From: an uncultured Aquincola sp. | Lineage (GTDB): Bacteria; Pseudomonadota; Gammaproteobacteria; Burkholderiales; Burkholderiaceae | DNA length: 5,776 nt | Assembly (NCBI GenBank): GCA_937883885.1 | Contig: CAKZXL010000402.1 | Span: forward strand, 1 to 5,776 | Reading direction: 5' to 3' | Part shown: piece by piece, positions 1 to 5,776 of the stretch | Numbering within the stretch: position 1 is the first letter of the stretch | Layout of the letters: each line of letters opens with the position of its first letter | Position numbers and translations under genes: made by a program | Notes under the pieces: model-generated | Seen by the model: the letters and a program-made list of their open reading frames with translations, nothing else | The model's database searches: none | What the model was told of the DNA's origin: nothing

Positions 1-302
1 CAGTCCAGCAGCTCGGTGCCATAGCTGCCGATGACGTCGAGCTGCGGGCTGTGCACATGGGTGTCGATGAAGCCCGGCAGGATCAACCGGCCGCGGTGGT
101 CGTGCTGCTGCCAGCCCTCGCCGGGCAGCGGCGTGTTGGCCGGCTGCGCGCCGGTGATGCGGCCGTCTTCGATCAGCAGCCAGTGGTCGGGGCGCCAGCG
201 CACGGCCGGGCTGTGCACCGCGCCCCACTCGGGCGTGGCGGTGAAGTCGAGCAGGTCACCCCGCAGGGCCAGTCGGTGGGGCGGAACGTCGGTCGGGGTC
301 AT
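1..302 (-). CDS. guaD: Guanine deaminase, N-terminal 100 residues (partial, runs off left edge)
   Basis: This is the start of a zinc-dependent amidohydrolase that deaminates guanine to xanthine in the cytosol, the step that feeds xanthine dehydrogenase. Translating the minus strand from the ATG at 302-300 gives 100 complete codons with no stop. A β-rich N-terminal segment (about residues 10-72) precedes PGFIDTHVHSPQLDVIGSYG (residues 76-95). Its H82-x-H84 is the first metal-ligand motif of the amidohydrolase superfamily, and the following PQ.DVIGSYG..LLDW stretch is characteristic of guanine deaminase rather than of cytosine deaminase or other relatives. The remaining metal ligands and most of the barrel lie outside the window. 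No good Shine-Dalgarno sequence precedes the ATG. The gene starts 27 bp after the LysR gene stop on the same strand, so co-transcription is plausible. The family call is from recognition of the motif; the start could be a few codons off. Confidence 0.87.
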   Translation of the reverse strand, partial: MTPTDVPPHRLALRGDLLDFTATPEWGAVHSPAVRWRPDHWLLIEDGRITGAQPANTPLPGEGWQQHDHRGRLILPGFIDTHVHSPQLDVIGSYGTELLD

Positions 303-329
303 CGGCGGATTCGGTTGGGGGGCGGATTG

Positions 330-1316
330 TCAATGCACCGCGGCCGACGGCCCGGCGCCCGGCTGGGCGAGCCGGCGGGCCACCTCGCGCACCTGCTCGC
401 GCAGCCAGCGCATCGAGGGCGAGGCATGCGTCAGGTCGTGCCACAGCTGGTAGTAGGTGAGCGGCGGAAACGGCGCCGGGCAGCGCACGATGCGCACCGG
501 CAGCACGCCGGCATAGCGTGAGCAGAACAGCCGACCGGTGGTCAGCACCAGCCCGCTGCGCGCCACCATCAGCGGTATCAGGCCGAAGTGGGCGCTGCGC
601 ACCACCAGGTTGCGCTTGAGGCCGAGCGACGTGAGGTGCTCCTCGATCACGCCCAGCGCACCCGGGCTCAGCGGCGAAGGGGCCACGTGCTCGCAGCCCA
701 GGTACTTGTCCACCGTCCAGCCCTTGCCGGCGCCTTCGGCGAGGCGCACCACCGGATGGCCCTCGGCCACCAGGCAGACGATCTCGTCGGTCATCAGCCG
801 GCCCAGGTGCAGCTCCTCGGGCGGACGCAGCCAGTTGCCGATCACCAGGTCCACCTCACCGTCGGCCAGGCCGCGGCGGTAGTCGAAGTCGCGCGACAGC
901 GCCAGCAGCTCGATGCGGGCGCCGGGCGCGGCCTGGTGCACATGGGCCACCAGCTCGGGCAGGAAGGTGGGGTCCAGGTAGTCGCTGGCGGCCACGCGGA
1001 AGGTGGCGGTGGTGGTCTGCGGGTCGAACGAGGCGCTGCGCAGCCGCGGGCTGAAGAGCGCATCGGCCGCCTGCAGCAGGCTGGCCGCCGGCCCCACCAG
1101 TTGCAGCGCAGTGGCGGTGGGCGTCATGCCGTTGCCGGCCCGCACCAGCAGCGGATCGCCGGTGAGCTCACGCAGCCGCTTCAGCTGGGCGCTGACGGCG
1201 GGCTGGGTGCTCTGCAGGCGCAGGGCAGCACGGGAGACGCTGCGTTCGACGATCACGGTGTGGAGGACTCTGATCAGGTACAGCTCGATCTTGTCGAACT
1301 CGGCGCGCTGCGTCAT
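330..1316 (-). CDS. LysR-family transcriptional regulator, probable regulator of xdhAB
   Basis: This encodes a 328-residue DNA-binding regulator of typical LysR length. Residues about 8-66 form the winged helix-turn-helix: the ERSVSRAALRLQSTQPAVSA stretch (24-43) is the classical LysR signature, followed by QLKRLRELTGDPLLVR (44-59). Residues about 97-310 form the periplasmic-binding-protein-like effector domain (start TFRVAASDYLDP). I chose the ATG at 1316-1314 because the signature then sits at the usual distance from the N-terminus. The frame stays open to an ATG at 1391-1389, but the 25 extra residues do not look like LysR and that start would overlap the xdhA start codon. The gene is divergent from xdhA across 73 bp, the standard layout for a LysR protein controlling its neighbour. 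By that logic the ligand would be a purine or pathway intermediate; this is inference. It lies just upstream of guaD, possibly in one transcript. Confidence 0.92.
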   Translation of the reverse strand: MTQRAEFDKIELYLIRVLHTVIVERSVSRAALRLQSTQPAVSAQLKRLRELTGDPLLVRAGNGMTPTATALQLVGPAASLLQAADALFSPRLRSASFDPQTTTATFRVAASDYLDPTFLPELVAHVHQAAPGARIELLALSRDFDYRRGLADGEVDLVIGNWLRPPEELHLGRLMTDEIVCLVAEGHPVVRLAEGAGKGWTVDKYLGCEHVAPSPLSPGALGVIEEHLTSLGLKRNLVVRSAHFGLIPLMVARSGLVLTTGRLFCSRYAGVLPVRIVRCPAPFPPLTYYQLWHDLTHASPSMRWLREQVREVARRLAQPGAGPSAAVH

Positions 1317-1389
1317 ATGGCTGGCTCGATAGGTGCTATGAGGGCTATCGTATTCACGGGCTGCCCTGCAGCGAGTAACTTCCCACCCC
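1317..1389. promoter_or_regulatory. Divergent control region between the LysR gene and xdhA, with nested inverted repeats
   Basis: These 73 bp must hold the promoters of both divergent genes. A cluster of related half-sites lies at 1327-1350. CGATAG (1327-1332) and CTATCG (1345-1350) are a perfect inverted pair around 12 bp. Inside it ATAG (1329-1332) and CTAT (1336-1339) form a second inverted pair around GTG. GCTAT recurs at 1335-1339 and 1344-1348, a 9-bp step. A T-N11-A match, the loose LysR-box consensus, runs from T1326 to A1338. The half-sites are A/T-richer than the surroundings, as expected of an operator. No convincing -35/-10 pair stands out, and neither start codon has a strong Shine-Dalgarno sequence. 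Operator function is inferred from layout and symmetry. Confidence 0.5.
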
Positions 1390-2892
1390 ATGACAACACA
1401 ACCCGTGCGCTTCTATCACCAGGGCCGCATCGTCGACGTGAGCGGCGTGCACCCCACCCGCAGCGTGCTCGACTGGCTGCGCGAGGACGCCCACTGCACC
1501 GGCACCAAGGAAGGTTGCAACGAAGGCGACTGCGGTGCCTGCACCGTGGTGGTGGGCGAGCTGGACGCGGCCGGCCAGCTGCAGCTGCAGACGGTCAACA
1601 GCTGCATCCAGTTCGTGCCCACGCTGCACGGCAAGGCGCTGTTCACGGTGGAAGACCTGAAGCCCCAGTGCGCCGGCCAGCTGCACCCGGTGCAGCAGGC
1701 GCTGGTGGAGTGCCACGGCTCGCAATGCGGCTTCTGCACCCCGGGTTTCGTGATGTCGCTGTGGTCCGCCTATGAGCACCACCAGGCGGCCGGCACCCAG
1801 CCCACGCGCCAGCAGCTGGCCGACGAGCTGTCGGGCAACCTGTGCCGCTGCACCGGTTACCGGCCCATCATCGATGCCGGCCAGCGCATGTTCGACCTGC
1901 CCGCCGCGCGGCTGGATGCCGCGCCGGTGGTGGCCGCGCTGCAAGCCTTGCAGGCCGGCTCGCTGAGCTACCAGGGCGCCCGCCCCGGCGAGCCCGCCGC
2001 CACGCTGCATGCGCCCGCCACGCTGGACGAGCTGGCCGCGCTGCGCGTGCAGCACCCCAAAGCCACGCTGCTGGCCGGCAGTACCGACATCGGCCTGTGG
2101 GTGAGCAAGCAGTTCCGCGACGTGGGCGACCTGATCTACGTGGGCCACGTGGCCGCGCTCAAAACGATAGAAACGATGGCCGACGGCGGCCTGCGCATCG
2201 GCGGCGGTGCATCGCTGGAAGACGCTTATGCCGCGCTGGCCAAGCGCCTGCCGGCGCTGACCGACCTGTGGCTGCGCTTTGCGTCCCCGCCCATCCGCCA
2301 TACCGGCACGCTGGGTGGCAACGTGGCCAACGGCTCACCCATCGGCGATTCACCGCCGATGCTGATGGCGCTGGACGCGCAGATCGAGCTGCGCCAGGGC
2401 GAGCGGGTGCGCCAGATGCCGCTGCCCGAGTTCTACGTGGACTACATGAAGAACCGGCTGGAGCCGGGTGAATTCGTGCGGGCCCTGCTGGTGCCGGGCG
2501 CAGCCTTCAACCGCACGGTGCGGGCCTACAAGATCAGCAAGCGCTTCGATTGCGACATCTCCGCGCTGTGCGGCGGCTTCTCGATCGAACTGGATGGCGA
2601 CACCGTGCGCAGCGTGCGCCTGGCCTTCGGCGGCATGGCCGGGGTCGTCAAGCGCGCCGCCGCAGCCGAAGCCGCGGTGCTGGGCCAAGCCTGGACCGAG
2701 GCCACCGTGCAGGCCGCCCAGGCCGCGCTGCTGCAGGACTTCAAACCCCTGACCGACATGCGCGCCAGCGCCGAGTACCGCATGCAGGTGGCGCAGAACC
2801 TGTTGATGCGCTTCTGGCTGGAGACGCGGGCGGCCGATCCGCTGCCGGTGTCGCAGACCAGCGTGTTTGCGGTGATGCCGCATGGGGTGTGA
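1390..2892 (+). CDS. xdhA: Xanthine dehydrogenase small subunit (2Fe-2S and FAD domains)
   Basis: This encodes the electron-transfer subunit (500 aa) of cytosolic xanthine dehydrogenase. It passes electrons from the molybdenum site in XdhB through two 2Fe-2S clusters to FAD and NAD+. The N-terminal plant-ferredoxin-like domain has C43, C48, C51 and C72 (KEGCNEGDCGACTV...NSC). The helical second cluster domain has C113, C116, C152 and C154 (CGFC...GNLCRCTGYRP). The FAD domain covers about residues 205-375, with LLAGSTDIGLW (227-237) and TGTLGGNVANGSPIGDSPP (305-323). A CO-dehydrogenase-flavoprotein-type C-terminal domain follows, with AFGGMA at 412-417. All cluster ligands are intact and the length suits a betaproteobacterial XdhA. 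The ATG at 1390 puts the ferredoxin domain almost at the N-terminus, as in the family. The preceding bases lack a clear Shine-Dalgarno sequence. The partner xdhB follows only after a 794-bp gap, which is atypical. Confidence 0.97.
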   Translation: MTTQPVRFYHQGRIVDVSGVHPTRSVLDWLREDAHCTGTKEGCNEGDCGACTVVVGELDAAGQLQLQTVNSCIQFVPTLHGKALFTVEDLKPQCAGQLHPVQQALVECHGSQCGFCTPGFVMSLWSAYEHHQAAGTQPTRQQLADELSGNLCRCTGYRPIIDAGQRMFDLPAARLDAAPVVAALQALQAGSLSYQGARPGEPAATLHAPATLDELAALRVQHPKATLLAGSTDIGLWVSKQFRDVGDLIYVGHVAALKTIETMADGGLRIGGGASLEDAYAALAKRLPALTDLWLRFASPPIRHTGTLGGNVANGSPIGDSPPMLMALDAQIELRQGERVRQMPLPEFYVDYMKNRLEPGEFVRALLVPGAAFNRTVRAYKISKRFDCDISALCGGFSIELDGDTVRSVRLAFGGMAGVVKRAAAAEAAVLGQAWTEATVQAAQAALLQDFKPLTDMRASAEYRMQVAQNLLMRFWLETRAADPLPVSQTSVFAVMPHGV

Positions 2893-2977
2893 GGTGGGGT
2901 GTGGCTGTGAGCTGCGCTAATGGTGGGGTTGTGACGGTGCTCCGTGGGTGCCTCGGCGGAGCGCTGCAATTTGCGGC
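2893..2977. other. Non-coding stretch after xdhA
   Basis: This 85-bp stretch lies between the xdhA stop and the left arm of the first structured repeat. It is G/T-rich at its start: TGGGGTGTG occurs at 2883-2891, overlapping the stop codon, and again at 2895-2903. GCGCTGC occurs at 2961-2967 and again at 2976-2982, at the edge of the repeat. I see no gene, no T-run terminator and no recognisable binding site. Confidence 0.5.
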
Positions 2978-3216
2978 GCTGCGCGGCGGGCGGGGCCCGG
3001 CAGGGGCTCATGCGGTCTCGGTCGGCCCTGCGGGCCGACTGCGCTGCGGTGCTCCCGACAAGGTCGCGCGGTGGAACTCGCTACGTTCGCTGCGCTCACT
3101 GCACTCGAACAACCACCGCGAGTCAGTTGACGAAGCACGCTGCGCGTGCCGACCTCGTCGCTGCGCTCCTCGCCGAGCCCAAAATCGCCCCCACCGGGCC
3201 CCGCCCGCCGCGCAGC
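2978..3216 (+). repeat. Structured inverted-arm element, copy A (about 240 bp)
   Basis: This non-coding element is bounded by inverted arms 2978-3007 and 3187-3216. By eye, 28 of 30 positions pair, and the outer 23 (2978-3000 with 3194-3216) pair perfectly. In order inside it are: hairpin 1, GTCGGCCC (3021-3028)/GGGCCGAC (3032-3039) with a TGC loop; a stem ACTCGC (3076-3081)/GCGAGT (3118-3123) enclosing 36 nt, within which GTTCG (3085-3089) can pair with CGAAC (3106-3110); and hairpin 2, GCACGC (3135-3140)/GCGTGC (3144-3149), again with a TGC loop. A second copy in the opposite orientation lies at 3325-3569. The strand given is an arbitrary reference. No open frame here resembles a protein. 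It may be a repeat of MITE or REP type, or a structured RNA; I do not recognise a named family. Confidence 0.72.
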
Positions 3217-3324
3217 ACAGCTGGAGCACTGCCGTGGCAGCAGGTGTGCCGCTGCAGCACACCCACACCAACTACCGGCACCTGCCGTGGCCTGGGGTCC
3301 CGATGCGCCAGCGAGGCCAAGCGG
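3217..3324. other. Spacer between the two structured elements, with a hairpin
   Basis: This 108-bp non-coding spacer contains a perfect 7-bp hairpin, GGTGTGC (3243-3249)/GCACACC (3257-3263), with a 7-nt loop. It also holds a direct repeat TGCCGTGGC at 3230-3238 and 3283-3291. It is less strongly structured than the flanking elements and shows no gene, promoter or attachment site that I can support. Confidence 0.45.
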
Positions 3325-3569
3325 GGGCGTGGGGCTGGGCGGGTAGGGGCGAGGGCGCATCTGGAGCGCCGAGCAGCGCAGGGCGGGTGGCCCGCGCGCG
3401 CAGCGCGCCTCGTCATCTGACTCGCAGGCGGGTGTCTGAGCGGAGATGGCAAAGCCATCGCAGCGAGTTACGCGGCGTGGGCCACTCGACCGAGCAGCGC
3501 AGGGCAGTCCGCGCGCAGCGCGGACCGCGGAAGCTAAGCCCTCGCCCCTGCCCGCCCAGCCCCACGCCC
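3325..3569 (-). repeat. Structured inverted-arm element, copy B (about 245 bp, inverted relative to copy A)
   Basis: This is the second copy of the element, read on the minus strand. The inverted arms 3325-3356 and 3538-3569 pair at 31 of 32 positions (T3344 is the exception). In the same order as copy A it has: hairpin 1 at 3507-3525, whose 8-bp stem reads GTCCGCGC/GCGCGGAC around a TGC loop; the ACTCGC/GCGAGT stem (3420-3425 with 3463-3468) enclosing 37 nt, here containing the hairpin GATGGC-AAA-GCCATC (3445-3459, plus strand); and hairpin 2 at 3394-3408, GCGCGC/GCGCGC around a TGC loop. Positions 3394-3425 match copy A 3118-3149 in inverted sense at 28 of 32 bases. The 15-mer CGAGCAGCGCAGGGC is repeated at 3370-3384 and 3491-3505. 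I see no coding capacity and no target duplication at its edges. Confidence 0.72.
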
Positions 3570-3686
3570 AGGCACCCCACCCCGCACCAGCCTCTGATGG
3601 CCTTGACCCAGGCGCCTCACTGAAAAATAGCCGAACGCAGCCTGTCTAGACAAGCCCTGCCGCCAAGCCCTAAGCCGGACCAACAC
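3570..3686 (+). promoter_or_regulatory. xdhB leader with possible weak promoter
   Basis: This 117-bp stretch between copy B and the xdhB start contains the only A-rich run of the gap (GAAAAATAG, 3622-3630). TTGACC at 3603-3608 resembles a -35 hexamer. At 17-bp spacing it faces AATAGC (3626-3631), a poor -10, so an independent xdhB promoter is possible but weakly supported. A palindrome at 3643-3652 lies just downstream. Only a weak ribosome-binding sequence (GGAC, 3677-3680) precedes the ATG at 3687. Confidence 0.3.
3640..3655. promoter_or_regulatory. Palindrome TGTCTAGACA upstream of xdhB
   Basis: TGTCTAGACA at 3643-3652 is a perfect 10-bp palindrome. After one mismatched pair (C3642/A3653) two more pairs match, so the symmetry spans 3640-3655. 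It is unusually A/T-rich for this region and lies 35-47 bp before the xdhB start codon, downstream of the possible -10. An operator-like role is conceivable, but a chance palindrome is not excluded. Confidence 0.35.
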
Positions 3687-5776
3687 ATGAACAAGCCCAT
3701 CGCCCCCAGCCTGCTGCAGCCCGCCGAAGCCTTCGCGCCCTATGCGAAGAACACCGCCGCGCGCATCGACGAGGCGGCCGAACGCAGCGCCCAGGCCGCC
3801 GGGGCGCGGGTCGGCATCAGCCGGCCGCATGAGTCGGCCCACCTGCACGTGGCCGGCGAGGCCACTTACATCGACGACATCCCCGAGCTGCAAGGCACCC
3901 TGCACTGCGCCCTGGGCCTGTCGCCGGTGGCCAAGGGCACCTTGACGAGCGCCGACCTGGACAAGGTCAAGGCCATGCCCGGCGTGGTGGCCGTGCTCAC
4001 CGCGGCCGACATCCCCGGCACCAACGACTGTGGATCGATCGTGCACGATGATCCCATCCTGTGCGACGGCGAGATCCGCTACCTGGGCCAGCCGGTGTTC
4101 GCCGTCATCGCCCGCAGCCGCGACCAGGCGCGCCGCGCCGCGGCACTGGCCAAGCAGGTGCTGCAGATCGACGCCCTGCCCCCGGTGCTCACGCCGCAGC
4201 AGGCGCATGCGCAGCAGCAGTACGTGGTGCCGCCCATGCACCTGGTGCGCAGCAGCACCGAAGGCGGCGCGCAGGCCGCCATTGCCAAGGCGCCGCACCG
4301 GCTGCAAGGCAGCTTCGACGTCGGCGGCCAGGAACAGTTTTACCTGGAAGGCCAGATCAGCTATGCCGTGCCCAAGGAAAACGACGGCATGCATGTGTAC
4401 TGCAGCACCCAGCACCCCACCGAGATGCAGCACCTGGTGGCCCATGCGCTGCATTTGCACGCCCACCATGTGCAGGTGGAATGCCGGCGCATGGGCGGCG
4501 GCTTCGGCGGCAAGGAGTCGCAGTCAGGCCTGTTCGCCTGCGTGGCGGCCGTAGCGGCCAAGAAGCTCAACCGCCCCGTCAAGCTGCGGCTGGACCGCGA
4601 CGACGACTTCATGATCACCGGCCGGCGGCACTGCTTCTGGTACGAGTACGACATCGGCTATGACGATGAAGGCCGCATCCTGGGCGCCGAGGTGAACATG
4701 GTCTCGCGCGCCGGCCATTCGGCCGACCTCTCGGGCCCGGTGATGACCCGCGCGCTGTGCCACTTCGACAATGCCTACTGGCTGCCCGACGTGGCGCTGC
4801 ACGGCTTTTCGGGCAAGACCAACACCCAGAGCAACACCGCCTTCCGCGGCTTCGGCGGGCCGCAGGGCGCCATCGCCATCGAGAACATCCTGGACGCGGT
4901 GGCGCGCCGGCTGGGGCGCGATCCGCTGGCGGTGCGCCGTGCCAACTTCTACGGCACCACCGATCGCAACGTCACGCCCTACGAGCAGACGGTGACCGAC
5001 AACATCGTGCACGAGGTGGTCGACCAGCTGGTGGCCAGCAGCGACTACACCGCCCGGCGCGAGGCAGTGGCGCAGTTCAACGCCGGCAGCCGGGTGCTCA
5101 AGCGCGGCCTGGCGTTGGTGCCGCTGAAGTTCGGCATCTCCTTCAACGTCAAGCACTTCAACCAGGCCGGCGCGCTGGTGCATGTGTACAACGACGGCTC
5201 CATCCTGGTGAACCATGGCGGCACCGAGATGGGCCAGGGCCTGAACACCAAGGTGGCCCAGGTGGTGGCGCATGAGCTGGGCGTGAGCTTCGAGCGGGTG
5301 CGCGTGACCGCGACCGACACCCAGAAGGTGGCCAACACCTCGGCCACCGCCGCTTCCACCGGCGCAGACCTCAACGGCAAGGCCGCGCAGGATGCGGCGC
5401 GGCAGATCCGCGAGCGCCTGGCCGCCTGCATCGCCGCGCACCATGGCGGCAGCGCTGAAGAGGTGGTGTTTGCCAACGACGAGGTGCAGGTGGGCGGCCG
5501 CACGCTGCGCTTTGACGCGGTGGTGGCGCAGGCCTACCTGGACCGGGTGCAGCTGTGGTCCGACGGCTTTTACGCCACGCCGGGCCTGAGCTGGGACCGC
5601 GACAAGATGAAGGGCCGGCCCTTCTACTACTTCGCCTATGGCGCGGCGGTGAGCGAGGTGCTGGTGGACACGCTCACCGGTGAATGGAAGCTGCTGCGCG
5701 CCGACGTGCTGCACGATGCCGGCCGCTCGCTGAACCCGGCGCTGGACATCGGCCAGGTGGAGGGCGCCTTCATCCA
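3687..5776 (+). CDS. xdhB: Xanthine dehydrogenase large subunit, molybdopterin-binding (partial, runs off right edge)
   Basis: This encodes the catalytic subunit, which hydroxylates hypoxanthine and xanthine at the molybdenum cofactor; 696 codons are visible without a stop. VAGEATYIDD (residues 55-64) is the standard start of the family's N-terminal domain. GGQEQFYLE (213-221), STQ (240-242), RRMGGGFGGKE (267-277), TRAL (354-357), SNTAFRGFGGPQG (382-394) and GGTEMGQG (511-518) match molybdenum hydroxylases. By motif and spacing, Q242, E277, R355, R387 and F389 correspond to bovine Q767, E802, R880, R912 and F914. The E802 and R880 equivalents are the purine-binding residues, favouring xanthine dehydrogenase over aldehyde oxidase. 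The catalytic glutamate (bovine E1261) would fall near residue 738, beyond the window, as would roughly the last 80-100 residues. The ATG at 3687 gives the usual betaproteobacterial leader before the conserved domain. xdhC may follow, but that is outside the window. Confidence 0.96.
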   Translation, partial: MNKPIAPSLLQPAEAFAPYAKNTAARIDEAAERSAQAAGARVGISRPHESAHLHVAGEATYIDDIPELQGTLHCALGLSPVAKGTLTSADLDKVKAMPGVVAVLTAADIPGTNDCGSIVHDDPILCDGEIRYLGQPVFAVIARSRDQARRAAALAKQVLQIDALPPVLTPQQAHAQQQYVVPPMHLVRSSTEGGAQAAIAKAPHRLQGSFDVGGQEQFYLEGQISYAVPKENDGMHVYCSTQHPTEMQHLVAHALHLHAHHVQVECRRMGGGFGGKESQSGLFACVAAVAAKKLNRPVKLRLDRDDDFMITGRRHCFWYEYDIGYDDEGRILGAEVNMVSRAGHSADLSGPVMTRALCHFDNAYWLPDVALHGFSGKTNTQSNTAFRGFGGPQGAIAIENILDAVARRLGRDPLAVRRANFYGTTDRNVTPYEQTVTDNIVHEVVDQLVASSDYTARREAVAQFNAGSRVLKRGLALVPLKFGISFNVKHFNQAGALVHVYNDGSILVNHGGTEMGQGLNTKVAQVVAHELGVSFERVRVTATDTQKVANTSATAASTGADLNGKAAQDAARQIRERLAACIAAHHGGSAEEVVFANDEVQVGGRTLRFDAVVAQAYLDRVQLWSDGFYATPGLSWDRDKMKGRPFYYFAYGAAVSEVLVDTLTGEWKLLRADVLHDAGRSLNPALDIGQVEGAFI

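Noticed and set aside
1317..1391. Extended start of the LysR gene at the ATG on 1391-1389
   Set aside because: The 25 added residues do not resemble LysR N-termini and would consume the whole promoter region and overlap the xdhA start codon; the ATG at 1316 fits the family.
588..1775. Long plus-strand open frame (395 codons) across the LysR gene and the start of xdhA
   Set aside because: It is antisense to the LysR gene and out of frame with xdhA; its Q/G/H/R-rich product shows no family motif. It is a shadow of GC-rich coding DNA.
1354..2301. Minus-strand open frame (315 codons) opposite xdhA
   Set aside because: Low-complexity A/G/Q/H-rich product, opposite a gene with all cluster-binding cysteines intact. 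Shadow frame.
2883..2903. Tandem TGGGGTGTG copies at the xdhA stop codon
   Set aside because: Only two short copies in G/T-rich sequence; no extended array or function visible.
3445..3459. GATGGC-AAA-GCCATC hairpin as an intrinsic terminator
   Set aside because: No T-run follows on either strand, and it sits in the central loop of structured copy B, where copy A has a different small stem; better explained as part of the element.
2978..3569. CRISPR array or integron attachment array
   Set aside because: Only two long, diverged copies in opposite orientation with internal hairpins; no short direct repeats with unique spacers, and no cas or integrase gene nearby.
2550..3623. Plus-strand open frame (357 codons) covering the end of xdhA and the gap
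   Set aside because: Arginine- and proline-rich product with no domain; half lies out of frame in xdhA and the rest runs through the hairpin repeats. Lack of stops reflects high GC.
4524..5714. Minus-strand open frame (396 codons) opposite xdhB
   Set aside because: V/H/A/G-rich product with no recognisable domain; the opposite strand is clearly XdhB throughout.

Overview
The window is very GC-rich DNA, almost certainly from a betaproteobacterium of the order Burkholderiales (Rubrivivax/Leptothrix/Roseateles-like). That placement is inferred from protein style and base composition and was not tested by a search. It carries a purine-catabolism locus. From left to right it holds: the 5' part of a guanine deaminase gene (guaD, minus strand, running off the left edge); a complete LysR-family regulator gene (minus strand); a 73-bp divergent control region; a complete xdhA (plus strand), encoding the 2Fe-2S/FAD subunit of xanthine dehydrogenase; a long non-coding gap of 794 bp; and xdhB (plus strand), encoding the molybdopterin subunit and running off the right edge.

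The genes fit one pathway. GuaD converts guanine to xanthine, and XdhA plus XdhB oxidise xanthine (and hypoxanthine) to urate. The divergent LysR protein is the obvious candidate regulator of xdhAB. It lies 27 bp upstream of guaD on the same strand, so it may be co-transcribed with it. The key iron-sulfur, FAD and substrate-pocket residues visible in XdhA and XdhB are intact. The C-terminal catalytic glutamate of XdhB lies beyond the window.

The unusual part is the gap between xdhA and xdhB. The two genes are normally almost contiguous, but here they are separated by two copies of a structured element of about 240 bp, in opposite orientation (2978-3216 and 3325-3569). Each copy is bounded by near-perfect inverted arms of about 30 bp. 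Each contains, in the same order, a hairpin with a TGC triloop, a stem ACTCGC/GCGAGT enclosing 36-37 nt, and a second TGC-triloop hairpin. Where the copies differ within the triloop stems, both strands change together so that pairing is kept. I do not recognise a named family for this element. It is the best candidate here for something undescribed, and it looks like a repeat or structured nucleic-acid element rather than a gene. No tRNA, rRNA, CRISPR array, transposase gene or defence system is visible.
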